Assembly (NCBI RefSeq): GCF_016653465.1
Contig: NZ_NHSQ01000107.1
Coordinates: 1-64,000, forward strand
DNA length: 64,000 bases
From: Thiocystis minor
GTDB lineage: Bacteria; Pseudomonadota; Gammaproteobacteria; Chromatiales; Chromatiaceae
Reading direction: 5' to 3'
Below are positions 8,512 through 16,952 of this stretch, in pieces. A program made the position numbers and the translations under genes. The notes below the pieces were generated by a model. That model had not been told where the DNA came from. It was given only the letters and a program-made list of their open reading frames with translations, and did no database searches. Positions within the stretch are counted from its first letter, which is position 1; each line of letters begins with the position of its first letter.

Positions 8512-8740
8512 GTTTTTCGCTCGCTGCCTCTTGCCAGGCGTCTTGCTCTTGGGCAATCAGGTCAGGCTTGGCATAGTGCTTCAGGCAGCCACGCAAGCTT
8601 CTTTGGGTCGCGACCTGTTGCGAGCCTTCTTGCGACGCGCCCAGCACGATGATTTCCACCGCTTGGCCCCAGAACTGCTCGGGCAACCGGAGATGGACCT
8701 CGCCATTCTCCACGGTTTGAATAGTGCGCATGGCTTCCAT
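8498..8740 (-). CDS. Antitoxin partner of the PIN toxin
   Basis: An 80-residue protein. The N-terminal half, starting near MRTIQTVENGEVHLRLPEQF, looks like the short beta-rich DNA-binding region found in antitoxins of VapB/DUF2281 type. The C-terminal half is a charged helix (LIAQEQDAWQEAASEKHE) that probably wraps the toxin. It lies directly upstream of, and overlaps, the PIN gene. Such antitoxins usually repress their own operon. The ATG at 8740 or the one three codons later (8731) could be the true start. The role comes from gene order and size more than from a strong family signature. Confidence 0.68.
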   Translation of the reverse strand: MEAMRTIQTVENGEVHLRLPEQFWGQAVEIIVLGASQEGSQQVATQRSLRGCLKHYAKPDLIAQEQDAWQEAASEKHEPR

Positions 8741-9060
8741 CGCTTACACCTCTCATTACCCTTAATTCAGTATCAATCATCAAACGCTGACATAGGCGGC
8801 GCGGACCTGCCCGCCCTGCTCGTACTCGACGAGATGCTGCCGATCCGCCAATAGGTTTGCACCTGAATGGTATCGACACGGCGTCATTGATCATGCTCGG
8901 CGATACAGAGAGTTGGCTTGACGGACGTCAGTCCTTGGCTAGACACCTGTAGAGTATCCCAAATTCACGATAGTCTCATGCACGGATACGCGCCTTGGCG
9001 CGGTCGCTGTGAAGTGGTCTGGCCACATGACGCCTGCTGTTACCCGATGCGGAAAGCGGT
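8741..9060. other. Gene-free stretch between the toxin-antitoxin pair and cbbR
   Basis: I see no gene in these 320 bases. The promoter of the toxin-antitoxin pair should lie at its left end. Base composition is lower in GC than the neighbours and the sequence is not repeated elsewhere in the window as far as I can see. Confidence 0.5.
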
Positions 9061-10053
9061 TTAAATAACGGACCCTCCGCCGTTCTCGCGCCGACGCGAC
9101 AGCCGGCTATAAGTCTTATCCAACTGTTTGCGCAACTGGGCGCTTTCTTCGTCGAGAAAGGTCAGAAAGGCGTTGGCGACAACCGAGAGTTCCTTGCCCT
9201 TGGCATAGGCGACAGACCATTGGCGCTCCAGCGGAAACCCCTGGACATCAAGGATCGTCAACTGCGAGTGCGCGGTTTCCTGGATCAGGGTGTGGAGCGA
9301 GAGAATGGAGATTCCGAGCTGGCCATAGATCGCATGCTTGATGGCCTCGTTGCTGCCGAGTTCCATGCGCACCCGCGGTCTGAGTCCGGCCTCATTGAAG
9401 GTCTTTAGGACATAGTCGCGGATGCCGGAGCCCGGCTCGCGCATGATGAAATATTCCTCCGCCAGGCGTTCCAGGGGGATCTGTCGTTCCCGCGCGAGCG
9501 GATGGTCGCGATTGGCGATGACATAGAGCGGATTCGGTGCGAATGGTCTGGTGACCAGGTCGATGTCGCGATCTGGGTTCTGGCCCAGAATATAGAGATC
9601 GTCCTTGTTGCCGATCAGCCGCTCGATGACACTGTCCCGATTGGTAACCTTGAGCGAGACATCGACGCCGGCGTAACGCTGGCAGAAGCGTCCGAGCACC
9701 TCTGGGGCGAAATACTTGGCGGTGGTGATGACGCACAACCGCAGATAGCCCTGTTTCAGACCCTTGATGTCCGCGACCTTCATCTCGAAGCGGTCGAGAA
9801 CGCCAAAGACGTCCTTGACCGCGGTTTCCAGTTCGCGGCCGGTATCCGTGAGATGCACCTGGCGGCCAATCTGCTCGAACAGTGGTAGGCCGATGACGTC
9901 GGTCAGCCGTTTGATCTGGGTCGAGACCGTGGGTTGTGTCAGATACAGCTCGTCAGCCGCCTTCGTGAAGCTCTTGAGGCGCGCGATGGCCTCGAAGACC
10001 TGGAGCTGACGAAGGCTGACATGACGGGTGAGATTCATCATTCGGTCAAACAT
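9061..10053 (-). CDS. cbbR: CbbR, LysR-type regulator of the RuBisCO/carboxysome operon
   Basis: A 330-residue LysR-family regulator. The N-terminal winged helix-turn-helix reads LRQLQVFEAIARLKSFTKAA and then LTQPTVSTQIKRL. The effector-binding half starts near residue 95. Sequence style and position at the end of the cbb/cso operon point to CbbR, which activates Calvin-cycle operons in response to metabolites such as NADPH or RuBP. I chose the ATG at 10053 because GTGAG sits upstream at suitable distance; ATG 10041 is possible. Unusually for CbbR, it is downstream and co-directional with its likely target, not divergent from cbbL. Confidence 0.85.
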   Translation of the reverse strand: MFDRMMNLTRHVSLRQLQVFEAIARLKSFTKAADELYLTQPTVSTQIKRLTDVIGLPLFEQIGRQVHLTDTGRELETAVKDVFGVLDRFEMKVADIKGLKQGYLRLCVITTAKYFAPEVLGRFCQRYAGVDVSLKVTNRDSVIERLIGNKDDLYILGQNPDRDIDLVTRPFAPNPLYVIANRDHPLARERQIPLERLAEEYFIMREPGSGIRDYVLKTFNEAGLRPRVRMELGSNEAIKHAIYGQLGISILSLHTLIQETAHSQLTILDVQGFPLERQWSVAYAKGKELSVVANAFLTFLDEESAQLRKQLDKTYSRLSRRRENGGGSVI

Positions 10054-10087
10054 CGTTGGCTCACAGAGGTCGCGATCATAGCAAACC

Positions 10088-10282
10088 TCAGTCCGGCCAG
10101 ACCCGCTGCCCGGACTGATAACCTTGATCATAGGGCACGAATGCCGCCGGCTTGGGCGCCGGTCGACGCTTGGTCGGGCGTTTCGGACTGCTCTGAGTGA
10201 GTGCCGGCCGGGTCTCCGCCGTCGCGGGCGGCGGCGCGGCGGACTGGGCAGGCGCTGTCGGCTGCTCGGTTTCGGTATTCAT
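10088..10282 (-). CDS. Small Pro/Ala-rich protein at the end of the carboxysome operon
   Basis: A 64-residue open frame with a good ribosome site (GAGGAAA) before its ATG, 22 bases after acRAF and 34 bases before cbbR on the same strand. The first 45 residues are Pro/Ala/Thr-rich and then basic (SSPKRPTKRRPAPKP). The end, FVPYDQGYQSGQRVWPD, is aromatic and Gly-rich and looks like a short linear motif. No family recognised. Its position suggests a carboxysome-associated accessory peptide, but that is inference. It could also be chance, since GC-rich DNA gives such frames. Confidence 0.5.
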   Translation of the reverse strand: MNTETEQPTAPAQSAAPPPATAETRPALTQSSPKRPTKRRPAPKPAAFVPYDQGYQSGQRVWPD

Positions 10283-10304
10283 GCGGGTTTCCTCGTCTCT
10301 GCGC

Positions 10305-10586
10305 TTAGGGCTGGCCCGGTGTTGGGCGCGCGCTCATCAGTTCTTCGATCCGCTCGGCAAGCGCAAGGCGTTCGGGGGCGATGTCGGCGGCATCCTGCTC
10401 GGCATGGATGGAGATGTTCGCATAGGTCCGCCCGAAGCTGATGTCGGGGTAATAGCCTCCCGGCTCGCAGATCACGGCCACCGCGTCTAAAAAATCCCGC
10501 GTCTGTTCGTAGTCGTCGAACTCCAGTCGGCGTTCAAGACGTGGCGGGCGCTCGCGTCGTTTCCAGCCTTGCTGAGTGGCAGTCAT
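10305..10586 (-). CDS. acRAF, pterin carbinolamine dehydratase-like RuBisCO assembly factor
   Basis: A 93-residue member of the PCD-like family known as acRAF, which is conserved in alpha-carboxysome operons and helps form IA RuBisCO assemble. The sequences LERRLEFDDYEQTRDFLDAV and CEPGGYYPDISFGRTYANIS cover the family core; the true dehydratase motif with its paired histidines is not intact, as expected for acRAF. ATG overlaps the stop of the upstream ferritin-like gene (ATGA, 10583-10586). Cytosolic. Confidence 0.83.
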   Translation of the reverse strand: MTATQQGWKRRERPPRLERRLEFDDYEQTRDFLDAVAVICEPGGYYPDISFGRTYANISIHAEQDAADIAPERLALAERIEELMSARPTPGQP

Positions 10587-11029
10587 CCGTTTATCGCTCC
10601 GGTGCGCAGTTGTTCGATCCAGGCTTCGAGTTCGCGGACGTGCCCGAACTCCTCGTCATGCAGGGTGCCGAAGAGCGCCCGGTTTTCCATGTCATTGATC
10701 AGGGCGCAGTAGTCAGCGGCCTCGCGATAGAGCGTCACCGCACGCCGTTCCAGTTCCAGATCGGCAGCGAGCAGATCGATGAGCGAGGGACCGGCCCTGA
10801 CCGGCGTGATCTGAGACGCGTTCGGCATGGCGCCCAAGCGTAGCATCCGCGCCGTCAGGCGTTCCGCATGCTCCTGTTCCTCCAGCGCTTCCTTGCGAAA
10901 ATGGTCGGCGACCTCCGCCAGTCCCCACAAATGGGCGAGCCCGGCGTGGGTGAGATACTGTTGAACGGCGCTGAACTCGTGGCTCAGGGCGCGGCCCAGA
11001 TAGCCCAGCACTCTCGGGTTTGCCATCAT
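10583..11029 (-). CDS. Bacterioferritin-like protein of the carboxysome operon
   Basis: A 148-residue four-helix ferritin-like protein. Di-iron ligand candidates are visible: Glu in LSHEFSAVQQYLTHAG, Glu and His in EALEEQEHAERL, Glu in ADLELERRAVTLYREA, and Glu with His in LHDEEFGHVRELE. Bacterioferritin-like genes are common in proteobacterial alpha-carboxysome operons, with no settled role; iron storage or redox protection has been suggested. It lies between csoS1 and acRAF and overlaps acRAF by four bases. It is slightly shorter than typical Bfr (about 158). Confidence 0.83.
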   Translation of the reverse strand: MMANPRVLGYLGRALSHEFSAVQQYLTHAGLAHLWGLAEVADHFRKEALEEQEHAERLTARMLRLGAMPNASQITPVRAGPSLIDLLAADLELERRAVTLYREAADYCALINDMENRALFGTLHDEEFGHVRELEAWIEQLRTGAING

Positions 11030-11118
11030 GTTTCTTGACCCTTGGTTCCAGGCGCGGAGAGACCATGGCGGTCGCTGTGGCGACGCATCGTCTCAACCGC
11101 GCGAGCCTGCACCATCCG

Positions 11119-11442
11119 TCAGGACCGACCGTGTCCGCCGTCCGTGTCGCCGGGCTTCTCCGGCAGGACCGGCTCCACCTCGCGGTGCGGGCGGGCGATG
11201 ATGTGGGCGGCGACCAAGCCGTCGCCCACTCGTTCGCAGGCGTCGGCGCCGGCCCGCACGGCGGCGTTGACCGCGCCGGTCTCGCCGCGTACCAGCACCG
11301 TGACGTAGCCGCCGCCCACGAATTCACGTCCGATCAGCCGCACTTCGGCGGCCTTGGTCATGGCATCCGCTGCCTCGATGGCGGGCACCAGGCCGCGCGT
11401 CTCAATCATTCCTAATGCGATTCCGTAGCTGTCAGAGGCCAT
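11119..11442 (-). CDS. csoS1: CsoS1 major carboxysome shell protein, second tandem copy
   Basis: A 107-residue single-BMC-domain protein that forms the hexagonal tiles of the alpha-carboxysome shell. The sequence [20 protein letters not shown] and the [18 protein letters not shown] pore region are typical. It is almost identical to the next csoS1 (11516-11830) over the first 95 residues, differing near the N-terminus and at Ile/Val in VRLIGRE, but has its own tail (LPEKPGDTDGGHGRS). The ATG at 11442 follows a GGAG site; the open frame upstream is not used. Two csoS1 paralogues in tandem are usual for these operons. Confidence 0.92.
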   Translation of the reverse strand: MASDSYGIALGMIETRGLVPAIEAADAMTKAAEVRLIGREFVGGGYVTVLVRGETGAVNAAVRAGADACERVGDGLVAAHIIARPHREVEPVLPEKPGDTDGGHGRS

Positions 11443-11515
11443 GGTGAAATACTCCGAGTGTCGATCTGAAAACAATGTCGATTGCGTTCTTTGCGGTTCA
11501 TCTGTGCTTGTTAAG

Positions 11516-11830
11516 TCAACCTGCCTGCTTGTCGCCGAGGCCGCCGAGCGGCAGAATCGGCTCCACCTCGCGGTGCGGGCGGGCGATGATGTGGGCGGCG
11601 ACCAGACCGTCGCCCACTCGCTCGCAGGCATCGGCGCCGGCCCGCACGGCGGCGTTGACCGCGCCGGTCTCGCCGCGCACCAGGACCGTGACGTAGCCGC
11701 CGCCCACGAACTCGCGTCCCACCAGACGCACTTCGGCGGCTTTGGTCATGGCGTCGGCCGCTTCGATGGCGGGCACCAGGCCGCGGGTCTCGATCATCCC
11801 CAGGGCAATTCCGTAATGTTCGTCGGCCAT
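11516..11830 (-). CDS. csoS1: CsoS1 major carboxysome shell protein, first tandem copy
   Basis: A 104-residue single-BMC-domain shell protein. The BMC fold sequences [20 protein letters not shown] and [20 protein letters not shown] are intact. The tail after [12 protein letters not shown] is the main difference from its neighbour. It lies 124 bases downstream of csoS4B. Near identity of the two copies at DNA level suggests gene conversion or recent duplication. I cannot decide which is CsoS1A, B or C. Confidence 0.93.
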   Translation of the reverse strand: MADEHYGIALGMIETRGLVPAIEAADAMTKAAEVRLVGREFVGGGYVTVLVRGETGAVNAAVRAGADACERVGDGLVAAHIIARPHREVEPILPLGGLGDKQAG

Positions 11831-11954
11831 TTCATGTACTCCTCTGTTTCAAAAAAGCAGGTTGTGTTTAAAACCAGGTTGCGTATTAAACGCGGATTAT
11901 TTTGCCAATCATCAGGTTAGGGGGGCGCGCCATGTCTAGCTGCGCCGCGATGTC

Positions 11955-12233
11955 TCAGCCCCGAGTCGGTGCCGCGGTGCCCTCTCCTTGATCAATGATC
12001 CAGTGATCGATGATTCCTCCAATGCTCAGGTCGGTGAGCACCGCTTTGCCGACCGCCAGCCGCGCCGCCGAACCACTGATGGTGAACACCCAGTTCCCGG
12101 GCCGGCTGCCGACCGTGTCGACCGCCACCGCCCGCCCGCCCTTGGCGTCTCGCAGAACCCGCAAGGAGACGGATTGGAGCCCCGCAACTCGGCGCGTGCA
12201 GACCAGCGCGTCTTCGACCTGCATGATGTCCAC
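11955..12233 (-). CDS. csoS4B: CsoS4B carboxysome vertex protein
   Basis: A 92-residue BMC-P (EutN/CcmL-like) pentamer protein that caps shell vertices. The family sequences RPGNWVFTISGSAARLAVG and LTDLSIGGIIDHWI are clear. The first codon is GTG at 12233; this gives the usual start (M-D-I-M-Q-V), one spacer codon after csoS4A ends. ATG at 12224 is a weaker alternative. The tail extends about 10 residues beyond HWI, slightly longer than usual. It is translated from the same message as csoS4A, two bases downstream. Confidence 0.91.
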   Translation of the reverse strand: MDIMQVEDALVCTRRVAGLQSVSLRVLRDAKGGRAVAVDTVGSRPGNWVFTISGSAARLAVGKAVLTDLSIGGIIDHWIIDQGEGTAAPTRG

Positions 12234-12235
12234 AC

Positions 12236-12481
12236 TCAGTTCTCCTTCCAGTGGTCGATGATGCCGACAATGGTTAGATCGCTCGGATAATCCTTATGGC
12301 CGGCGGCCTCGCGAGCCGCTGAACTGCCCACGCAGATGACCCAGTCGCCCGGCGTGCAGCCGACCGCGTCGACCGCCACCACCCGGCTGCTACCGTCTCT
12401 CACGACCTGCAGATGGCGGTGCTCCAGCCCCGGAATGCGGTTGGTCGCCACCAGTGGTTTTTCCACCTGACAGATCTTCAT
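12236..12481 (-). CDS. csoS4A: CsoS4A carboxysome vertex protein
   Basis: An 81-residue BMC-P pentamer protein. It has the signature VDAVGCTPGDWVICVGSSAA followed by YPSDLTIVGIIDHW. Its ATG lies within the stop of csoSCA (ATGA, 12478-12481), so the two are probably coupled. CsoS4A and CsoS4B close the twelve vertices of the alpha-carboxysome; loss makes shells leaky in known systems. Start chosen at M-K-I-C-Q-V, the conserved beginning. Confidence 0.93.
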   Translation of the reverse strand: MKICQVEKPLVATNRIPGLEHRHLQVVRDGSSRVVAVDAVGCTPGDWVICVGSSAAREAAGHKDYPSDLTIVGIIDHWKEN

Positions 12482-14034
12482 GCCGCTTTCTCCAGTGCCG
12501 TGAGCGAGCCGCCGACCGGCTCCGCCGGCGCGGCGCGGCTGCTGTCGCGCACCGTCCAAAAGGTCTGGATCAACCCGCGCTCGGCCAGGTCCGGATAGCG
12601 CTGGCCGATGGCCTCGGCGATACGCGCGCAGCGCTGGATCGCCCGTTCGCGCGCCCCCGGCACCTGTCCCGAATAGTCGAAGCGCAGCACGATGGGGATC
12701 GGCAGACCATGGGCGACGTTGAGACGCCGAAAGATCTTGATCCCAACGTCCAGGTTCGGCGCGCCTTCCTCCAGGGTGCGCATGAAGGCGAAATAGGTCA
12801 GGTTCCGAAGCTGGATCTCTTCGAAATCGCTGCCCACGCCGATGAAGCGTTCCTCATGTCCGATATCCGCATAGTGTCCGCCCTCGTAATGCCGCACATA
12901 GTCGATCTGCGCGATGTTGTTCTCGATCAGCCGCGCCATCAGGCGCTGCATCCCCGGCTCGGGCGGTCGGCCGCCATCGCGCGGTGCCGCGATCCGCTCG
13001 CGGATCAGGTTGCGCGCCGATGCCGCATCCAGCCGGGCGGTGGCGCCGTAGAGTTCGCCCGCGTCGATGAAACGATCCAGATCGGCATCCCCGGTCGCGC
13101 CGGGAAGGTGGATCCGCACCCGATCGGTGTCCGTATCGATGCCGAGCAGCAGCACCTCGATCGACGCCCCGCAGCAGTAACTGTTCTCCACTGCTTCGCG
13201 GAAGGCCCGCAACTGTTCCAGGCCGGCCATCGCGGCGCGACGGGTGTCACTGCCATGCGCCGCGCATCCGTGGTGCGTCGGGTCGCGGCTGCTGTAGTGA
13301 TAGCTCACGACCTTGAGATAACGTGTCGGAGCGTCCGCAAGGTTTGGCACGCCCTCGCGGAAGCGGCTGAGTTCCACGCTGGCCCAACGCTCGACCGCTT
13401 CCTCGACATCGAAGAGCGTCCCGGCGTAGGACTTGCGACGCACGGCGCCCATCGGCAGGCGCAGCACATAACTGATGGCGTGCGCCAGACGCCCGTCCGC
13501 GCAGGGCGTCACATTCATGGCATGAAACCCGCAATCGAGCAGGAACGCCTGAAAGGCCTCGGACCGGTCGCGAGTCGCCAGCGGATCCTGCCCGACGTAG
13601 TCGCCGCTCATGATGCGCAGGGTCTCGAAGGTGGCATGCGCGAAGAGTTGGCGCATATCCAGATCATTGACCCAGGCATCCTCAAGCACCGTGCCTGGAA
13701 GCTCGAATCCAAGCTGCCGCCGGGATTCCTCTTGCGCCCAGGTCACAAAATCCGCCTCGTGCTGGCGGGCCGCCAGCGATTTGAGTGTCGGCACGATCCG
13801 CGCGAAGGCGCCCTTCACTCGCTGTTCATAGGCGCGCAACCGTTCGTTGTCCGCCCGCGGCGTGAGCGGATGTCCCGCGCTGGCGCCGAATCCCACGGCA
13901 ACCGGGGCGCCGACCAGATCATCCACCGGCGTTCGGGTGCCGGCGGCCTCGGTTGAGGCGACTATCCGGCCGGCCGGCGTGCCGCTCCATAGCGGGGTGC
14001 GGGTGCGTCGGCGCGGTTGGGGTCTGATTCTCAT
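12478..14034 (-). CDS. csoSCA: CsoSCA carboxysomal carbonic anhydrase
   Basis: A 518-residue epsilon/beta-like carbonic anhydrase inside the alpha-carboxysome that turns bicarbonate to CO2 for RuBisCO. Zinc-site residues are visible: Cys178 with the Asp180-Arg182 pair in TPCADGRLAH, His246 in VVSYHYSS, and Cys257 in HHGCAAHGS. The first 60 residues are Arg/Pro-rich and disordered, as in other CsoSCA, where this part binds RuBisCO. The C-terminal half (from about 375) is the catalytically dead repeat of the fold. A GGAG site precedes the ATG. It starts 208 bases after csoS2 ends. Confidence 0.95.
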   Translation of the reverse strand: MRIRPQPRRRTRTPLWSGTPAGRIVASTEAAGTRTPVDDLVGAPVAVGFGASAGHPLTPRADNERLRAYEQRVKGAFARIVPTLKSLAARQHEADFVTWAQEESRRQLGFELPGTVLEDAWVNDLDMRQLFAHATFETLRIMSGDYVGQDPLATRDRSEAFQAFLLDCGFHAMNVTPCADGRLAHAISYVLRLPMGAVRRKSYAGTLFDVEEAVERWASVELSRFREGVPNLADAPTRYLKVVSYHYSSRDPTHHGCAAHGSDTRRAAMAGLEQLRAFREAVENSYCCGASIEVLLLGIDTDTDRVRIHLPGATGDADLDRFIDAGELYGATARLDAASARNLIRERIAAPRDGGRPPEPGMQRLMARLIENNIAQIDYVRHYEGGHYADIGHEERFIGVGSDFEEIQLRNLTYFAFMRTLEEGAPNLDVGIKIFRRLNVAHGLPIPIVLRFDYSGQVPGARERAIQRCARIAEAIGQRYPDLAERGLIQTFWTVRDSSRAAPAEPVGGSLTALEKAA

Positions 14035-14231
14035 CTCAGGTACTCCATGATTCCGGTCGCGGCCGTCAACGCACAGTCATCAGCCCACGGCGATCCACAA
14101 GCTGTTCCGCACAGCCCCCGATGGGGTGCTGGCTCGGCCCCGACCGGACGGCGGTCGCCGCCGAAGGTCGTGCCCGCTTGGCAACAGCCCCCGGAACTGG
14201 TTTGCCGATGACTGGCGTTGAACGTCTCCAT
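14031..14231 (-). CDS. Possible small Cys-rich protein between csoS2 and csoSCA
   Basis: A 66-residue frame fills most of the 208-base gap between csoS2 and csoSCA. Its TGA overlaps the csoSCA ATG (ATGA), and a G-rich stretch stands before its own ATG. Five cysteines occur, in SSGGCCQAG, GLCGTACGS and DDCAL. No family recognised. The exact fit into the gap and the stop-start overlap are what support it; lack of homology and GC-rich context argue for caution. It may instead be only a translated leader that couples csoSCA to csoS2. Confidence 0.4.
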   Translation of the reverse strand: METFNASHRQTSSGGCCQAGTTFGGDRRPVGAEPAPHRGLCGTACGSPWADDCALTAATGIMEYLR

Positions 14232-14242
14232 CGTGCCGCCCC

Positions 14243-16525
14243 CTAGCCCCGCGCGCCGCCGGACAGCGTCACCAGCGCACCGCGTTCGGTGCTGCCGCTG
14301 CTGCCGCTGACCCGGATCTCGGGCACCTGACGCTCTTGCGCCTCGCGAAAGGTACGCGCGCCGGCAAATGGCCCCATCGGCGCGCCCCGTCGGGTCGGAT
14401 TGCGCCCGACCGCGGATTTCCCCTCGGTCCCGGTGACCCGCTCGTTGCGCCCCCAGTCGTTCCCGGTGATCCGCGTGCCACCTTCCCGGCCTTCACCGGT
14501 GATGCGTGGGCGCGCGTCCGCCACTGGCCCAGCAGGCTCGCGTGGCGTGGGCGGTGCGAGCGGCACGGGATTGATGCTGACCCCGCGCGGTTGGGCACGA
14601 CCGGGGCGGCGCTGCCGAAAGTCCTCGGTCCCCGTCACGACGCCGCTGGCCATGTTGAAAGGGCCGGTCACGCGGTCCTGCGGCTGGTCGTAACGGATGC
14701 CGGTGATCATCCGACTGGCCGGTTCCGACTGGGCCGCCTGAGCCGGTGACTCGACGCTGAAGGCACCCCAGTTGCCGCCGCTCAGCGGTTGCGGAAAATC
14801 CGCGCTCCCCGGCGTCGCCTCGACACCCTGGCCGCAGGTCGAAAAGAACTGGTCCTCCCCGATGTAGGGTGTGCCAGTGACCTCCTGGCAGACGCCCTTG
14901 GCGGCACCCGTCATACCCCCATCGATTCCGGGCTGAATGCCGGTGAGTCCAGCGCCCGGCGTACCGCGCGGGGATGGTGTGCGCTGGGCCATGGCCTGTA
15001 GCGTCTCGGGCGCGCAGTGCGACCGGAACTGCTCCTGTCCCAGATAGGCGGTTCCGGTGACGATCTCGCAGGTTCCAGGCTCGTTGCCGGTGACCTGACG
15101 CGAGCGCCCGACCAGACTGCCGGTGACCTGCTGACCGTGCCAGGTGGCATCGGCACCCACCTTCTTGATGCCCTGCGGTTCCGGTTCGGACCCGCTCCGG
15201 CAGTAGCCCTGATAGTGCTCGAAGCCCAGGTACTCGTTGCCGGTCACGCGCTGACAGCTTCCCGGCTCGTTGCCGGTCATGCGCTCGCTGCGTCCGATCA
15301 TGGAGCCGGTCACCGAACCCCCGCCATAGGTCTGGGTCGACCGCACCTTGGGTGGCGCGCCTTCCGGGCCGGGGGAGGTATAGGGGGTGCCGGTCAGGGT
15401 GCGGCCCGCCCCCGTCTCGTCGCCCGTCACCCTGGGACTACGACCCACCTGGGCGCCGGTGACGGTCTGTCCTCGGTCGGTCATGATCGCCTCCTTGATG
15501 CGGTTCGGCGCGGGCATTGATTCGACTCCGCAGAACTCCTGGAAAAGTTCCGCGCCCATGTACTCGGTCCCCGTCACCTGACGGCAGCTGCCCGGTTCGT
15601 CGCCGGTCGTGCGCGCGCTGCGTCCGACCCGCGTGCCCGTGACCGTCTGACCCAGGGCGGTCGCGCTCACGCCGACCTTGGGCGGTCCCTCGGCGGGGCG
15701 GGGCGAGGCTGAGTGGCGTATCCGTCCACTCGGACGCGGACCGACGTCACCGCATTTGCCGTGCTCGCAGCGTTCCTCGCGCACCCGCCGTGCGATGTCG
15801 CGCGAGCTGACACCCGCGTTCCTGAGCAACGCCGTGGTCGCGGCGCTGCGCGACCGGCCGCTGACCGAGTCCGCGCCGGCCTTGCCGCGGTCGGACGTGG
15901 CCGCGCGGCGCGCCATCGACAGCATGCGACCGCGCGGCGGCTTTGGCGCCTTGCTGGCGGCGCTCCGGGAGCGGGTGGGACGCGCGCGGTTCTTGCCCGT
16001 GTCCTCGCTGACCCGCGGTTTAACCTCGACCTGCTCGGCAGACCGCCGGGCCCGGCGCGCGGCCACGTCCGGCCGCGTTTCCGCTTGTGGTGCGGGCCTG
16101 ATCCGCGCGGTACTCGACGCGATCGCACGCCGGCGCGCGATCGCGGCATCGCGTCCCACCAAACCCTGTGTACTGGAACGCAGGGTCTCGGTCGGTGAGG
16201 TCCGAGTCAGGTGCCGCCGCCCATGGGTGATCTGCTCGCGCCGTTTGATCGAGCGCTGACGACCGTCGGCCACCTTGGGTGGCTGGCGCTTGCGCCTGGG
16301 CTCGTTCCGAACGGGTTCGATCTGAATCGAGCGCGGTGCCGGGCTCAATTCCTGGGGGGTCAGGGTGTGACCTGGTGTCTCGCGTGTAGCCGCCGGATCG
16401 CGGGCCGCCCGTGCGGGCGGCTCCGGGCTTGGCAGGCATGCCTTGCCGCCGGCGGCCATGGCGCGGCGTTTGGCGATGGACGCATCGCGCCCAGTCAGCC
16501 GTCGTTCGCTTCCAGCCTTGTCCAT
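14243..16525 (-). CDS. csoS2: CsoS2 carboxysome scaffold protein
   Basis: A 760-residue intrinsically disordered scaffold. Four N-terminal repeats that bind RuBisCO are visible: RDASIAKRRAMA, RDAAIARRRAIA, RGRMLSMARRAA and SSRDIARRVREERC. About four to five middle repeats follow (residues about 290-560) with the pattern VTGxxxGRSxxVTGxExGxCxxVTGTxYxG and paired cysteines. The C-terminal region carries ITGN/VTGTE elements and ends in the conserved shell-anchoring peptide ending LSGGARG. GAGAGG precedes the ATG. In Halothiobacillus a programmed frameshift gives short and long forms; I could not identify a slippery site with confidence here. Confidence 0.95.
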   Translation of the reverse strand: MDKAGSERRLTGRDASIAKRRAMAAGGKACLPSPEPPARAARDPAATRETPGHTLTPQELSPAPRSIQIEPVRNEPRRKRQPPKVADGRQRSIKRREQITHGRRHLTRTSPTETLRSSTQGLVGRDAAIARRRAIASSTARIRPAPQAETRPDVAARRARRSAEQVEVKPRVSEDTGKNRARPTRSRSAASKAPKPPRGRMLSMARRAATSDRGKAGADSVSGRSRSAATTALLRNAGVSSRDIARRVREERCEHGKCGDVGPRPSGRIRHSASPRPAEGPPKVGVSATALGQTVTGTRVGRSARTTGDEPGSCRQVTGTEYMGAELFQEFCGVESMPAPNRIKEAIMTDRGQTVTGAQVGRSPRVTGDETGAGRTLTGTPYTSPGPEGAPPKVRSTQTYGGGSVTGSMIGRSERMTGNEPGSCQRVTGNEYLGFEHYQGYCRSGSEPEPQGIKKVGADATWHGQQVTGSLVGRSRQVTGNEPGTCEIVTGTAYLGQEQFRSHCAPETLQAMAQRTPSPRGTPGAGLTGIQPGIDGGMTGAAKGVCQEVTGTPYIGEDQFFSTCGQGVEATPGSADFPQPLSGGNWGAFSVESPAQAAQSEPASRMITGIRYDQPQDRVTGPFNMASGVVTGTEDFRQRRPGRAQPRGVSINPVPLAPPTPREPAGPVADARPRITGEGREGGTRITGNDWGRNERVTGTEGKSAVGRNPTRRGAPMGPFAGARTFREAQERQVPEIRVSGSSGSTERGALVTLSGGARG

Positions 16526-16552
16526 GATTGCCTCTCTTTAAACCGCTGCAAC

Positions 16553-16894
16553 TCAGAGCGCCCGGTACACCAGGAAGGAATGTCCCTTGCTCTGGGCGTA
16601 GTTGTCATAGCCCACCAGGCGGACATGGTGGTCAGGGTAGGCGCGTCGGCAGGCCTCGATCTCGGCCAGGATGACGTTGGGATCCTGCTCGCCGAAGAAG
16701 GGCAGCTTCCACATCGGCCAGTAATAATCGAACGCGGTGCTCGGATGTTCGTGCTCAAGCGAGGCGTTCCAGCCGTTGTCCAGGATGTAGAGGATCTGCT
16801 CCAGGATCTCCTCCCGGTTGAGCGGAGGCAGGTAGGAAAAGGTCTCGTAGCGGCCGATGGTGGCGTGATCGCCAATGCTGCTTGCAATGCTCAT
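16553..16894 (-). CDS. cbbS: RuBisCO small subunit, form IA
   Basis: A 113-residue small subunit of form I RuBisCO, of the expected length for carboxysomal form IA. The sequences [30 protein letters not shown] and [20 protein letters not shown] are typical. It assembles as L8S8 with CbbL and is packaged by the CsoS2 N-terminal repeats. It follows cbbL by 58 bases and precedes csoS2 by 27 bases. Its C-terminal half is the reference for spotting the small-subunit-like protein at 20629-20946. Confidence 0.97.
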   Translation of the reverse strand: MSIASSIGDHATIGRYETFSYLPPLNREEILEQILYILDNGWNASLEHEHPSTAFDYYWPMWKLPFFGEQDPNVILAEIEACRRAYPDHHVRLVGYDNYAQSKGHSFLVYRAL

Positions 16895-16952
16895 TTGCGT
16901 GCTCTCTCAAGTCGTTCGTTAAGGAGTCCGGGGATGCCCGAGGCGTCTCGTG

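Noticed and set aside
12454-13956. 500-residue open frame on the plus strand opposite csoSCA
   Set aside because: It is the antisense shadow of a well-supported carbonic anhydrase gene in GC-rich DNA; its translation is Arg/His/Gln-rich without a domain.
14243-16525. Programmed frameshift site in csoS2
   Set aside because: Known in Halothiobacillus, but by eye I could not identify a slippery heptamer followed by a stem here with confidence; a focused search is needed.
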